Source: Pseudomonadota bacterium (GTDB lineage Bacteria; Pseudomonadota; Alphaproteobacteria; Rhizobiales; Hyphomicrobiaceae). Taken from it: 5,782 nucleotides of DNA. The stretch spans positions 1 through 5,782 of the forward strand of contig JAKAML010000104.1 in NCBI GenBank assembly GCA_021812845.1, written 5' to 3'. Positions 1 through 5,782 of this stretch are shown here, one piece after another. The position numbers and the translations under genes are program-made. Every line of letters begins with the position of its first letter. Within the stretch, counting starts at the first letter, position 1. The notes beneath the pieces were generated by a model. It was not told where the DNA came from, made no database searches, and saw only the letters and a program-made list of their open reading frames with translations.

Positions 1-267
1 CCCTACAGCCGCAGCCAGCTCGAGCGGCTGCTGACGGACGCGCTGTTCACGCCGGTTACCTGGGCCAACGCGCTGCACATACCGCCGATCGACCGCCGGT
101 TCATGCTGCACCCGTGGGCGTCGTCGTGGGAGCGGCTGGCCGGTCGCCTCGCGCCGCGGCTGGGCGGCGTCATCATCGTCGAGGCGAAGAAGGAGCTGAT
201 GTCGCCGGTCGGCAAGGTCGTGCGCGCGCGCGCGATCAAGGGCCTGGTGACGGTGCGCGGCGGCTGA
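1..267 (+). CDS. C-terminal end of a probable class I SAM-dependent methyltransferase (5' partial)
   Basis: Frame 1 is open from the left edge to a TGA at 265-267, giving the last 88 residues of a protein whose start lies outside the window. The fragment begins PYSRSQLERLLTDALFTP and continues with a WANALHIPPIDRRFML stretch, WERL, and GGVIIVEAKKEL. From memory, this arrangement (PY-R-qL, a leucine-rich helix, a tryptophan followed by a 'PP' segment, WER, then 'GvhIVEA-K') resembles the C-terminal tail of a conserved alphaproteobacterial methyltransferase often found near gloB or rnhA. The SAM-binding Rossmann core and its glycine motif would be in the missing N-terminal part, so the enzymatic assignment rests on family resemblance only. 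The substrate is unknown. The gene is convergent with the malonate-type operon, its stop lying 22 nt from that operon's last stop, and it is probably unrelated in function. A basic, Arg/Val-rich tail (KVVRARAIKGLVTVRGG) ends the protein. Confidence 0.6.
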   Translation, partial: PYSRSQLERLLTDALFTPVTWANALHIPPIDRRFMLHPWASSWERLAGRLAPRLGGVIIVEAKKELMSPVGKVVRARAIKGLVTVRGG

Positions 268-299
268 GAGCCCGGCGGCGCGACCTTGCTCAGCTTTTT
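263..299 (+). terminator. Possible Rho-independent terminator between convergent genes
   Basis: GCTGAG (263-268) is exactly complementary to CTCAGC (289-294), and five T residues follow directly at 295-299. The intervening 20 nt (269-288) are GC-rich and could add a short inner pairing (GG 277-278 with CC 284-285). On the plus strand this is a stem followed by a T-tract, as expected for a factor-independent terminator of the methyltransferase gene. The upstream arm holds that gene's stop codon, and the downstream arm holds the complement of the stop codon of the minus-strand fusion gene. On the minus strand no T-run follows the hairpin, so it would not be a typical terminator for the operon. 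The stem is only 6 bp with a long loop, so strength is uncertain. Confidence 0.4.
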
Positions 300-3064
300 C
301 GCGTGCGCAGTCCAATCGCGGCGTCGACCTGCTCGAGCAGGGAGCGCGACCGTGCCGAGACGTCGCCCAGATCGAGCAGCTCCGCGACGCTCCGCGAGGT
401 GGCCACCGGCCGCCGGTTGGCGAACGCCTCGTGGTTGGCCTCGATGCTCGCGAGGTCGTAGAGGTAGTTGACCATGAGGCCGTAAGACTCGCGGACGCCC
501 TTGCGCGACAGGTCGGCCATCCAGTTGATGCGCTCGATGCGCGCGCCGTTGCCGAGATGGAACCGGGCGACGGGATCGCGCGGGCCCTTCTCGGTGCCCG
601 TGCCGGCGACGAGATGCGCGGCAAGCCGCACGAGCACGTCGCTGAGCAGTGTCGCGTCGGCGTAGCCCTCGGCCTCGGCCGTCGCCGCGAGCCGTGCGAT
701 GCCGTCGCGCAGCGACGCCGCCTTCGTCTCCGCGAGCACACGGGCGGCGAGATCGCGCGGCAGATGCCGCTCGAGCGCGGTCGCCGGATCCTCGATCCAG
801 GTCCTCAACGAGGGGATCGGAGAGAGGGTGGAGAAGGTCGTCAACGCCGGCAGCTCGCGGGCGAGGTCGGCCGCGACCTGCTTGATGAGGAAATTGCCGA
901 ACGAGACCCCCTTGAGGCCCGGCTGGCAGTTGGAGATCGAATAGAACACCGCCGTCGAGGCGGTCGCGGCCGCGAGATCGTCGTCGTCGGGATGCGCGGC
1001 GCGGATGATCGGCTCGATCTTCGCCGACAAGCGGTCGACCAGCGCCACCTCGATGAAGATCAGCGGATCGTCGGGCAGCGCAGGGTGGAAGAAGGCGAAG
1101 CAGCGCCGGTCGGAGGCGAGGCGGCGGCGCAGGTCGTCCCAGCCGTCGATGGCGTGCACGGCCTCGTGGGCGATCAGCTTCTCGAGCACGGCGGCGGGCG
1201 TATGCCAGTCGATGCGCCTGAGCTCGAGGAAGCCGCGGTTGAACCACGAGCCGAACAGGTGCCGGAGATCGGCGTCGACCGGCGCCAGGTCGGGGTTGGC
1301 GGCAAGCTGCTCGAGCGCGAAGGTCCGGAGATCGACCAGCGTCGCGGTGCCGTCGGGCCCCATGTTGATGCGGCGGAACAGCTCCTGCCGCGGCGCCTCG
1401 ACGGCGGCGGCGAGGATCGCGAGGCGACGCTCGGAAGGATCCTTGCGCCAGGCTTCGGCAGCGGTGGCGATGCGTTTCGGGTCGGGCGCGTAGCGGGTGG
1501 CGACCATCGTCAGGAACTCGACCAGCTCGCTCGACGAGGCGGAGCGGATCAGCCGCACGAGGTCGTGGGCGATGACCGTGCCCAGCACCTCGCCGCGCTC
1601 CGAGAGCAGGGCGTCGGACAGCGCGCGTGCGCGGTCGATGAATGCCCCTCCGGTGGGAACGCTGTCGATCGGCGCGGAATCGAGGCCGACGGCCCGGCGC
1701 AGGTGCTCGATCCACCTGAGCGCGCTGCGCGACGCCTGCACCGCCGCCGAGGCCGCGGCCGGCAACGCCGCCGCGACCAGCGCCGTCGTCGACTCCTGCG
1801 GCGGCGCGGGGAGGCTCTCCGGGGCGAACTCGCCGAGGATCGCCGCCCGGTTCTGGTCGAGCTTCGGAGCGGGGGCGCGCGTCGCGGGGTCGGCGAAACT
1901 CGAGAGCTTGATCGGATTGCCCGCCATCTGCAGCACGCCGACGTCGGGATCGTCGGCGGTCACGACCATGTTGCGGGCGCGGACGTGCGGATCGGCGAGA
2001 ACCTTGTCGATCGCGTTGATCGGCCCGCAGGGCACGCCGGCCGCGTCAAGCCGCGCGAGCCAGTGATCGACGGTGCCGGCCTTCAAGGCGCGGTTGATCT
2101 CCGCGAACAGAGGCTCCCAGTTCTCGGTACGGAGCGCATTGGTGAGGAATCGCCTGTCCTTGGCGAGCGCGGGTACGCCGAGCGTGTCGCACATCTTCTG
2201 GAACAGGGCGTCGTTGCCGGCGGCGACGACCATCCAGCCGTCCCTGGCCTCGAAGCCGGCGAAGGGCGAGATCGAGGGGTGGCGGGCGCCGATGGGCCCG
2301 GCCACCTCGCCGGTCGCGGCATAGCGGGAGATCGCGTTCTCGAGGATCGCCACCTGGCAATCGAGCATCGCCACGTCGACCTTGATCGCGGCTCCGGTGA
2401 CGGCGCGATGCAGGAGCGCGGCATTGACGCCGATGGCGGTGAAGAGCCCGGCGGTGATGTCGCCGATGGAGGTGCCGACGCGCACCGGCGGCTGGCCGGG
2501 ATGGCCGGTGATCGACATGATGCCGCCCATGGCCTGAACGACCATGTCGTAGGCGGCGCGCCTGGAATAGGGCCCCGAGTGGCCGAAGCCCGACGCCGCC
2601 GCGTAGATCAGGCGCGGGTGGCGCTGGTGCAGCGTCTCCCAGCCGTAGCCCAGCTTCTCCATCGTGCCGGGCCGGAAGTTCTCGACCACCACGTCGGCGT
2701 TGGCGAGCAGCGCGTCGAAAATCGCGCGGTCCGCCGCCGTCTTGAGGTCGAGCGCGATCGACTGCTTGCCGCGATTGAGCGAGGCGAAATAGGCCGAGGC
2801 GCCGTTGACGAACGGGCCGTAGGCGCGGCTGTCGTCGCCGGTGCCGGGCTGCTCGACCTTGATGACGCGGGCGCCAAGGTCGGCCAGCACCATGGTGCAG
2901 TAGGGCCCGGCGAGCACGCGCGTCAGGTCGATGACAACGACGCCGGCAAGCGGACCCGCCATCGTCGCCGGCGGCACGGGATGCGGGCCCGGCGCCGCCA
3001 CGGCGGCGGGGCCGCCGGGCGCCGTTGCGGTCGAGGGCACTGGGGAGGCGATCTTCGCGGTCAT
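290..3064 (-). CDS. Fusion enzyme: family III CoA-transferase + malonyl-CoA decarboxylase
   Basis: This 924-residue protein carries two complete enzymes. Residues ~36-410 are a CaiB/BaiF (family III) CoA-transferase: GPLAGVVVIDLTRVLAGPY, ADLGARVIKVEQP, SLNRGKQSIALDL, VVVENFRPGTMEKLGYGW, and PPVRVGTSIGDITAG near 192-206. The expected catalytic Asp is D173 in RRAAYDMVVQAMGG (codon 2546-2548). Residues ~448-924 are malonyl-CoA decarboxylase: FNRGFLELRRIDW, HPALPDDPLIFIEVALV (660-676), FYSISNCQPGLKGVSFGNFL (707-726), TFSTLSPIPSL (743-753), RFHLGNGARIERINWMADLS (834-853) and GLMVNYLYDL. The decarboxylase serine is probably S711 or S709 and the histidine H836 (codon 557-559), matching the Ser/His pair known in the human enzyme. 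Predicted cytoplasmic; no signal peptide or membrane segment. It follows dctM by 22 nt and ends the operon. Proposed role (inference): CoA transfer to malonate, then decarboxylation to acetyl-CoA. The first 34 residues are Ala/Pro-rich; M35 is an alternative start, but M1 is preferred for a GGGA 7 nt upstream and its closeness to dctM. The CoA donor and acceptor are not proven by sequence. Confidence 0.93.
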   Translation of the reverse strand: MTAKIASPVPSTATAPGGPAAVAAPGPHPVPPATMAGPLAGVVVIDLTRVLAGPYCTMVLADLGARVIKVEQPGTGDDSRAYGPFVNGASAYFASLNRGKQSIALDLKTAADRAIFDALLANADVVVENFRPGTMEKLGYGWETLHQRHPRLIYAAASGFGHSGPYSRRAAYDMVVQAMGGIMSITGHPGQPPVRVGTSIGDITAGLFTAIGVNAALLHRAVTGAAIKVDVAMLDCQVAILENAISRYAATGEVAGPIGARHPSISPFAGFEARDGWMVVAAGNDALFQKMCDTLGVPALAKDRRFLTNALRTENWEPLFAEINRALKAGTVDHWLARLDAAGVPCGPINAIDKVLADPHVRARNMVVTADDPDVGVLQMAGNPIKLSSFADPATRAPAPKLDQNRAAILGEFAPESLPAPPQESTTALVAAALPAAASAAVQASRSALRWIEHLRRAVGLDSAPIDSVPTGGAFIDRARALSDALLSERGEVLGTVIAHDLVRLIRSASSSELVEFLTMVATRYAPDPKRIATAAEAWRKDPSERRLAILAAAVEAPRQELFRRINMGPDGTATLVDLRTFALEQLAANPDLAPVDADLRHLFGSWFNRGFLELRRIDWHTPAAVLEKLIAHEAVHAIDGWDDLRRRLASDRRCFAFFHPALPDDPLIFIEVALVDRLSAKIEPIIRAAHPDDDDLAAATASTAVFYSISNCQPGLKGVSFGNFLIKQVAADLARELPALTTFSTLSPIPSLRTWIEDPATALERHLPRDLAARVLAETKAASLRDGIARLAATAEAEGYADATLLSDVLVRLAAHLVAGTGTEKGPRDPVARFHLGNGARIERINWMADLSRKGVRESYGLMVNYLYDLASIEANHEAFANRRPVATSRSVAELLDLGDVSARSRSLLEQVDAAIGLRTRKS
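1724..1825 (-). other. Ala/Pro-rich interdomain linker of the fusion enzyme
   Basis: Residues ~414-447 of the fusion protein (PESLPAPPQESTTALVAAAL, then a long Ala run) have low complexity and match neither flanking enzyme family. They separate the last CoA-transferase segment (GNPIKLSSF...KLDQNRAAILGEF) from the first helices of the decarboxylase (ALRWIEHLRRAVG). The reading frame is open throughout, with no stop or frameshift, so the two enzymes are made as one chain. A CAGGAG sequence lies here (1793-1798 on the minus strand), but no ATG, GTG or TTG stands at a suitable distance, so independent initiation of the decarboxylase is not supported. Confidence 0.8.
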
Positions 3065-3071
3065 CGTGTGG

Positions 3072-3075
3072 TCCC
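3072..3075 (-). promoter_or_regulatory. Weak ribosome binding site supporting the first ATG of the fusion gene
   Basis: GGGA on the minus strand ends 7 nt before the ATG at 3062-3064 and lies in the 22-nt gap after the dctM stop. It is a short match, but the alternative ATG at 2960-2962 (residue M35) has no purine-rich tract at proper spacing. This favours the longer N-terminus. Confidence 0.4.
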
Positions 3076-3086
3076 GTCGCTGGTCA

Positions 3087-4403
3087 CTACTTGATCGGAC
3101 CCATGACGTAATTCGGCAGCCAGGTCGCGATCTCGGGGAAGATACAGAGGATCACGATACCGAGCATCATCACGAGGACGTAGGGGAGCGAGCCCCACAG
3201 CACCTCGCGCGTCGGAACGTCGGGAGCGATCGCGTTGATGACGAAGAGGTTCAGCCCGACGGGCGGCGTGATGAGCCCGATTTCCATGTTGATCGTGAGG
3301 ATCACCGCGAACCAGTAGGGGTCGAAGCCCGCCTGGGTGATGATCGGGAACAGCAGCGGCGCCGACATGACGATGATCGCGACCGGCGGCAGGAACATGC
3401 CCGACACGAGCAGGAACACGTTGACGATCGCCAGCAGCACCCACTTGTTGACGCCGAGCCCGGCGATCGACTGCGCCACGGTCTGGGTGATGAACAGCGA
3501 GGAGAGCGCGAAGGCGAACAGCTCCGCGGCGGCCATGATCATCATGATCATGACGCTTTCCTTCATCGTCGACTGGAAGATGCCGAGATGTGGCTTCAGC
3601 GTGAACAGCCGATAGATGAGCGTCACCGTCAGGAGCGTGATCAGCGCGCCCGCACCCGCGGCCTCCGACGGCGTCGCGATGCCGCCGTAGAGCACGTAGA
3701 GCGTCCCGACGATGATGATGATGAAGGGAGCCACGCGCGGCAGGGCGGCGAACTTCTCGGCGAGCGAGTAGCGTTTGCCCATGTCGTCGAAGCGGTAGCC
3801 CTTGCGCCAGCAGTCGTAGAGCGCCCAGGCCATGAACATCGCCGTCAGCATCAGGCCCGGCATGACGCCGGCGAGGAACAGGCGCCCGATCGAGGACTCC
3901 GTCGCGATGCCGTAGACGATCATGGTGACCGACGGCGGGATCAGGATACCGAGCGTGCCGCCGGCGCAGATCGAGCCGGTGGCGACCGAGGCCGGATAGC
4001 CGCGCTTCAGCATCTCGGGGATGCCCATCTTGCCGATCGCGGCGCAGGTGGCGGGCGAGGAGCCGGTCATGCCGGCGAACACGGCGCAGGCGCCGATGTT
4101 GGAGAGGACGAGACCGCCCGGTACGCGGCCGAGCCAGCGGTCGAGCGCCGAGTAGAGGTCGCGGCCGGCGGGCGTGGCGGCGACGGCGGCGCCCATCAGC
4201 ACGAACATCGGGATCGAGACGTAGGCGAGATTGGCGATGCCGCCGAAGATGGTCTCAGCAAGGACATCGGTGACCCCCGGCCCCTTGGCGAGAAGCAGCC
4301 CGCCGAGCGCCGCCAGACCCAGCGCGAAGGCGATCGGCATTCCGCTCGCCAGCAGGGCCAGGAGCCCGAGCATCAGCAGCGTGCCCGACAAGACCGGTGT
4401 CAT
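3087..4403 (-). CDS. dctM: TRAP transporter large membrane subunit (DctM family)
   Basis: This 438-residue, very hydrophobic protein is the ion-coupled transport subunit of a tripartite ATP-independent periplasmic transporter. With DctQ it forms the inner-membrane complex that receives substrate from the periplasmic binding protein and moves it with Na+ or H+. Family marks include TGSSPATCAAIGKMGIPEML (113-132), ATGSICAGGTLGILIPPSVT (141-160), YGIATESSIGRLFLAGVMPG (164-183), GIATPSEAAGAGAL (241-254) and EIGLITPPVGLNLFVINAIA (374-393). Length matches the usual ~425-440 residues. An upstream in-frame ATG at 4508 lies inside dctQ and would add a non-hydrophobic extension. The ATG at 4401-4403 is chosen because a strong GAGGGGAG lies 6 nt upstream and the first membrane segment (LSGTLLMLGLLALLASGMPI) begins at once. 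The start overlaps the dctQ stop by 4 nt (ATGA), the usual sign of coupled translation. Malonate as substrate is inferred from the downstream enzyme. Confidence 0.96.
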   Translation of the reverse strand: MTPVLSGTLLMLGLLALLASGMPIAFALGLAALGGLLLAKGPGVTDVLAETIFGGIANLAYVSIPMFVLMGAAVAATPAGRDLYSALDRWLGRVPGGLVLSNIGACAVFAGMTGSSPATCAAIGKMGIPEMLKRGYPASVATGSICAGGTLGILIPPSVTMIVYGIATESSIGRLFLAGVMPGLMLTAMFMAWALYDCWRKGYRFDDMGKRYSLAEKFAALPRVAPFIIIIVGTLYVLYGGIATPSEAAGAGALITLLTVTLIYRLFTLKPHLGIFQSTMKESVMIMMIMAAAELFAFALSSLFITQTVAQSIAGLGVNKWVLLAIVNVFLLVSGMFLPPVAIIVMSAPLLFPIITQAGFDPYWFAVILTINMEIGLITPPVGLNLFVINAIAPDVPTREVLWGSLPYVLVMMLGIVILCIFPEIATWLPNYVMGPIK

Positions 4404-5023
4404 CGTCGGCTCCCCTCGTACTTGATGAATTCGGCGACGTACTGGAGACAGAGCAGGCCGAAGCCCAGGGGCAGCGGCAAGGTCGGGATCCAGAGCGGGA
4501 TCGCCCACACGGTCTCCGTGCGCCAGCCTTCGGTCAACGCTTCGTGGAAGTAGTGCCAGCTCGCATAGGCCATGATCGCGCAGAACAGGAAGCCGGCGAT
4601 CATGCCGAAGCGGTCGACGGCGCGACGCACCCCGCCGCGCAATTGCGACTGGATGAAGTCGACGCCGACGTGCCCCTTCTGCGAGAGCACGTAGGCGGCG
4701 CCGAGGAAGATCGACGCGGTGGCGGAATAGACCACGAAGTCGGTCTGCCAGATCGTCGACCAGCCGAGCACCGCGCGTACGAAGATCATCTGACAGACGA
4801 CGACGGCGGCGGCGACCAGAAGCAGCGCGGACACTACGCCGAATGCTGTGGTGAGGGCCTCGATCGCGCGGACCAGCGGATGCCGGGTCGCGGTCCTGAT
4901 CTCGGGCGTGACGCCTTCGATGTCGACACCCGCATTCGCGAGCGCCTCGATCACGGCGGCGTCCGGGGCGGGCTTGGTCGCGCCCGCCCCGTCTTGGCTG
5001 GCCGTGGGATCGCCCTGGCCCAT
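4400..5023 (-). CDS. dctQ: TRAP transporter small membrane subunit (DctQ family), N-terminally extended
   Basis: This 207-residue protein has four predicted membrane segments (about 57-80, 93-114, 137-157 and 174-198), the DctQ topology. The family loop motif appears as LSQKGHVGVDFIQSQL (113-128), preceded by an amphipathic WSTIWQTDFVVYSATASIFLGAAY stretch. DctQ is the required partner of DctM in the inner membrane. At 207 residues it is longer than the usual ~160-190: about 50 hydrophilic residues precede the first membrane segment, with a Gly/Ala/Pro-rich, then mildly acidic section (DAAVIEALANAGVDIEGVTPEI). The ATG at 5021-5023 lies 2 nt after the dctP stop and is the only ATG before the membrane core (the next Met is residue 79). 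No good Shine-Dalgarno sequence is visible, so translation probably depends on ribosomes finishing dctP. Its stop overlaps the dctM start. Confidence 0.93.
   Translation of the reverse strand: MGQGDPTASQDGAGATKPAPDAAVIEALANAGVDIEGVTPEIRTATRHPLVRAIEALTTAFGVVSALLLVAAAVVVCQMIFVRAVLGWSTIWQTDFVVYSATASIFLGAAYVLSQKGHVGVDFIQSQLRGGVRRAVDRFGMIAGFLFCAIMAYASWHYFHEALTEGWRTETVWAIPLWIPTLPLPLGFGLLCLQYVAEFIKYEGSRR
4410..4417 (-). promoter_or_regulatory. Strong ribosome binding site of dctM
   Basis: GAGGGGAG on the minus strand, 6 nt before the ATG at 4401-4403 and inside the last codons of dctQ. It is the best Shine-Dalgarno match in the operon and fixes the dctM start against the longer open frame. Confidence 0.8.
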
Positions 5024-5025
5024 GG

Positions 5026-5782
5026 CTACTTGACGGCGAGCGCCTTCTTGATCAGCTCGTCGCCGCCCTTCACGTCCTCGTTGAACTTCTTGTAGGCGGA
5101 GCCTTCGGCGACCTTGAGCCAGGCGTCATAGTCGGCCTTCGACATCTCGACGACCTTGACGCCGGCCTTCTTGAACGCCTCGATCATCTTGTCGTCACCC
5201 TTCTTCGCTTCCGCGAGAAAGTAGGTCTCGGCCTTCTTGCCGGCGTCGAGGATCGCCTTCTTCTGTGCGTCGTTCAACTTGTCGAACACCTGCTTCGACA
5301 TCAGCAGCGGCTCGTACATGTACCAGAGCGCGTTCTCGCCGGGCGCGGTCAGGCACTTGACCTGTTCGAACAGCCGGTAGGAGACGAAGCTCTCCGACGA
5401 GGTGTTGGTGGCGTCGAGCGCGCCGGACTGCATGGCGGTGTAGATCTCCGACGACGGCATCGAGCTGATCGACGCGCCGGCCGCGGCCAGCATCTGCTCG
5501 AAGGCCGGGCCGGCGGCGCGGATGACCTGGCCCTTGACGGTGTCAGGCGAGGTGATGCAGCCCTTCTTGGAGGCGAACGCGCCCGACAGCCAGCTGTCGG
5601 CGATGACGATCGCGCCGGCACCTTCGATGATCTTCTTCACGTCGGCCATGAACGGCGAGCTGTTGAGGCGCATGGCGCGGTCGTGATTGCCGACGAGGCC
5701 GGGCATCAGCGTCGCCGAGAACTGCGGGTGGCGGCCGGCGGCGTAGTCGAGCGGGAACAGGGCGAAGTCGAGCTGGCCCTTG
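5026..5782 (-). CDS. dctP: TRAP transporter periplasmic substrate-binding protein (DctP family), 5' partial
   Basis: The frame is open from the right edge to a TAG at 5026-5028, giving the C-terminal 251 residues. The signal peptide and roughly 80-100 N-terminal residues are outside the window. The fragment starts at KGQLDFALFPLDYAAGRHPQ, the region where DctP proteins say that the substrate cleft is present, and it continues through the internal Met at 5704-5706, which is not a start. It carries TVKGQVIRAAGPAFEQML (81-98 of the fragment), whose Arg (R88) corresponds to the carboxylate-binding arginine of DctP proteins, then SSMPSSEIYTAMQSGALDAT (106-125), the family signature. The Lys/Glu-rich helical C-terminus (LNDAQKKAILDAGKKAETYF, EAFKKAGVKVVEMS) is also typical. 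It captures a carboxylate in the periplasm and delivers it to DctQM. Cysteines 75 and 143 of the fragment could form a disulfide. It is upstream of dctQ with a 2-nt gap, so it is probably the first gene of the transporter. Substrate identity is inferred from the downstream enzyme. Confidence 0.94.
   Translation of the reverse strand, partial: KGQLDFALFPLDYAAGRHPQFSATLMPGLVGNHDRAMRLNSSPFMADVKKIIEGAGAIVIADSWLSGAFASKKGCITSPDTVKGQVIRAAGPAFEQMLAAAGASISSMPSSEIYTAMQSGALDATNTSSESFVSYRLFEQVKCLTAPGENALWYMYEPLLMSKQVFDKLNDAQKKAILDAGKKAETYFLAEAKKGDDKMIEAFKKAGVKVVEMSKADYDAWLKVAEGSAYKKFNEDVKGGDELIKKALAVK

Noticed and set aside
3..1715. Long minus-strand frame (570 codons) overlapping the decarboxylase
   Set aside because: It is a shifted-frame shadow of the decarboxylase, highly Arg/Ala/Pro-rich without motifs, and it crosses into the convergent methyltransferase gene.
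1763..1800. Possible internal start for a free-standing decarboxylase after CAGGAG in the linker
   Set aside because: No ATG follows, and the nearest TTG (1763-1765) is 27 nt away from the purine tract, too far for normal initiation.
431..3094. Very long plus-strand open frame (887 codons) opposite the fusion gene
   Set aside because: Its translation is Arg/Gly/Asp/His-rich with no recognisable domain, and it is the antisense of a gene with two clear enzyme families. Long antisense frames are common in GC-rich DNA.
3530..3555. Repeated ATGATC units and a small palindrome in dctM
   Set aside because: Explained by the coding of a Met/Ile-rich membrane helix (ESVMIMMIMAAAEL); no evidence of a regulatory site or mobile element.
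3710..3726. Short GAT trinucleotide run
   Set aside because: It encodes consecutive isoleucines (FIIIIIV) in a DctM membrane helix, so it is ordinary coding sequence.
2931..4553. Long plus-strand frame opposite dctM
   Set aside because: His/Asp/Arg/Glu-rich low-complexity translation, antisense to a strongly conserved membrane protein.
1..5782. CRISPR arrays, tRNA or rRNA genes, insertion sequences, attachment sites
   Set aside because: No spaced direct repeats, RNA gene signatures, transposase motifs or long terminal inverted repeats were seen; the window is almost entirely coding.

Overview
The window is a high-GC (roughly two-thirds G+C), densely coded stretch of bacterial chromosome. 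Codon use and protein families fit an alphaproteobacterium, probably Hyphomicrobiales or Rhodospirillales; the genus cannot be named from the sequence alone. Almost everything lies on the minus strand, so the operon reads from right to left.

Layout from the right edge leftward: the 3' two-thirds of a TRAP-transporter substrate-binding protein (dctP, 5026-5782, cut by the window edge); the small membrane subunit dctQ (4400-5023); the large membrane subunit dctM (3087-4403); and a 924-residue fusion enzyme (290-3064). The fusion joins a family III (CaiB/BaiF/formyl-CoA-transferase-like) CoA-transferase to a complete malonyl-CoA decarboxylase. Gene spacing is very tight (2 nt gap, 4 nt overlap, 22 nt gap), so the four genes look like one transcription unit. 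At the left edge, on the plus strand and convergent with the operon, is the C-terminal end of a probable SAM-dependent methyltransferase (1-267). Its stop codon and the fusion gene's stop codon both sit in the arms of a small inverted repeat followed by five T residues, a plausible terminator for the methyltransferase.

How the genes may work together (inference): the TRAP system imports a small carboxylate, most likely malonate. The CoA-transferase half moves CoA from acetyl-CoA (or another donor) to malonate, and the decarboxylase half turns malonyl-CoA into acetyl-CoA plus CO2. If acetyl-CoA is the donor, the decarboxylase product refills the donor pool. The single polypeptide would then run a closed cycle, malonate to acetate plus CO2, without an ATP-using malonyl-CoA synthetase (MatB). 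No matB is seen in the window. This fusion and its linkage to a TRAP transporter are the main point of interest. The start of dctP, the operon promoter and any regulator lie beyond the right edge.
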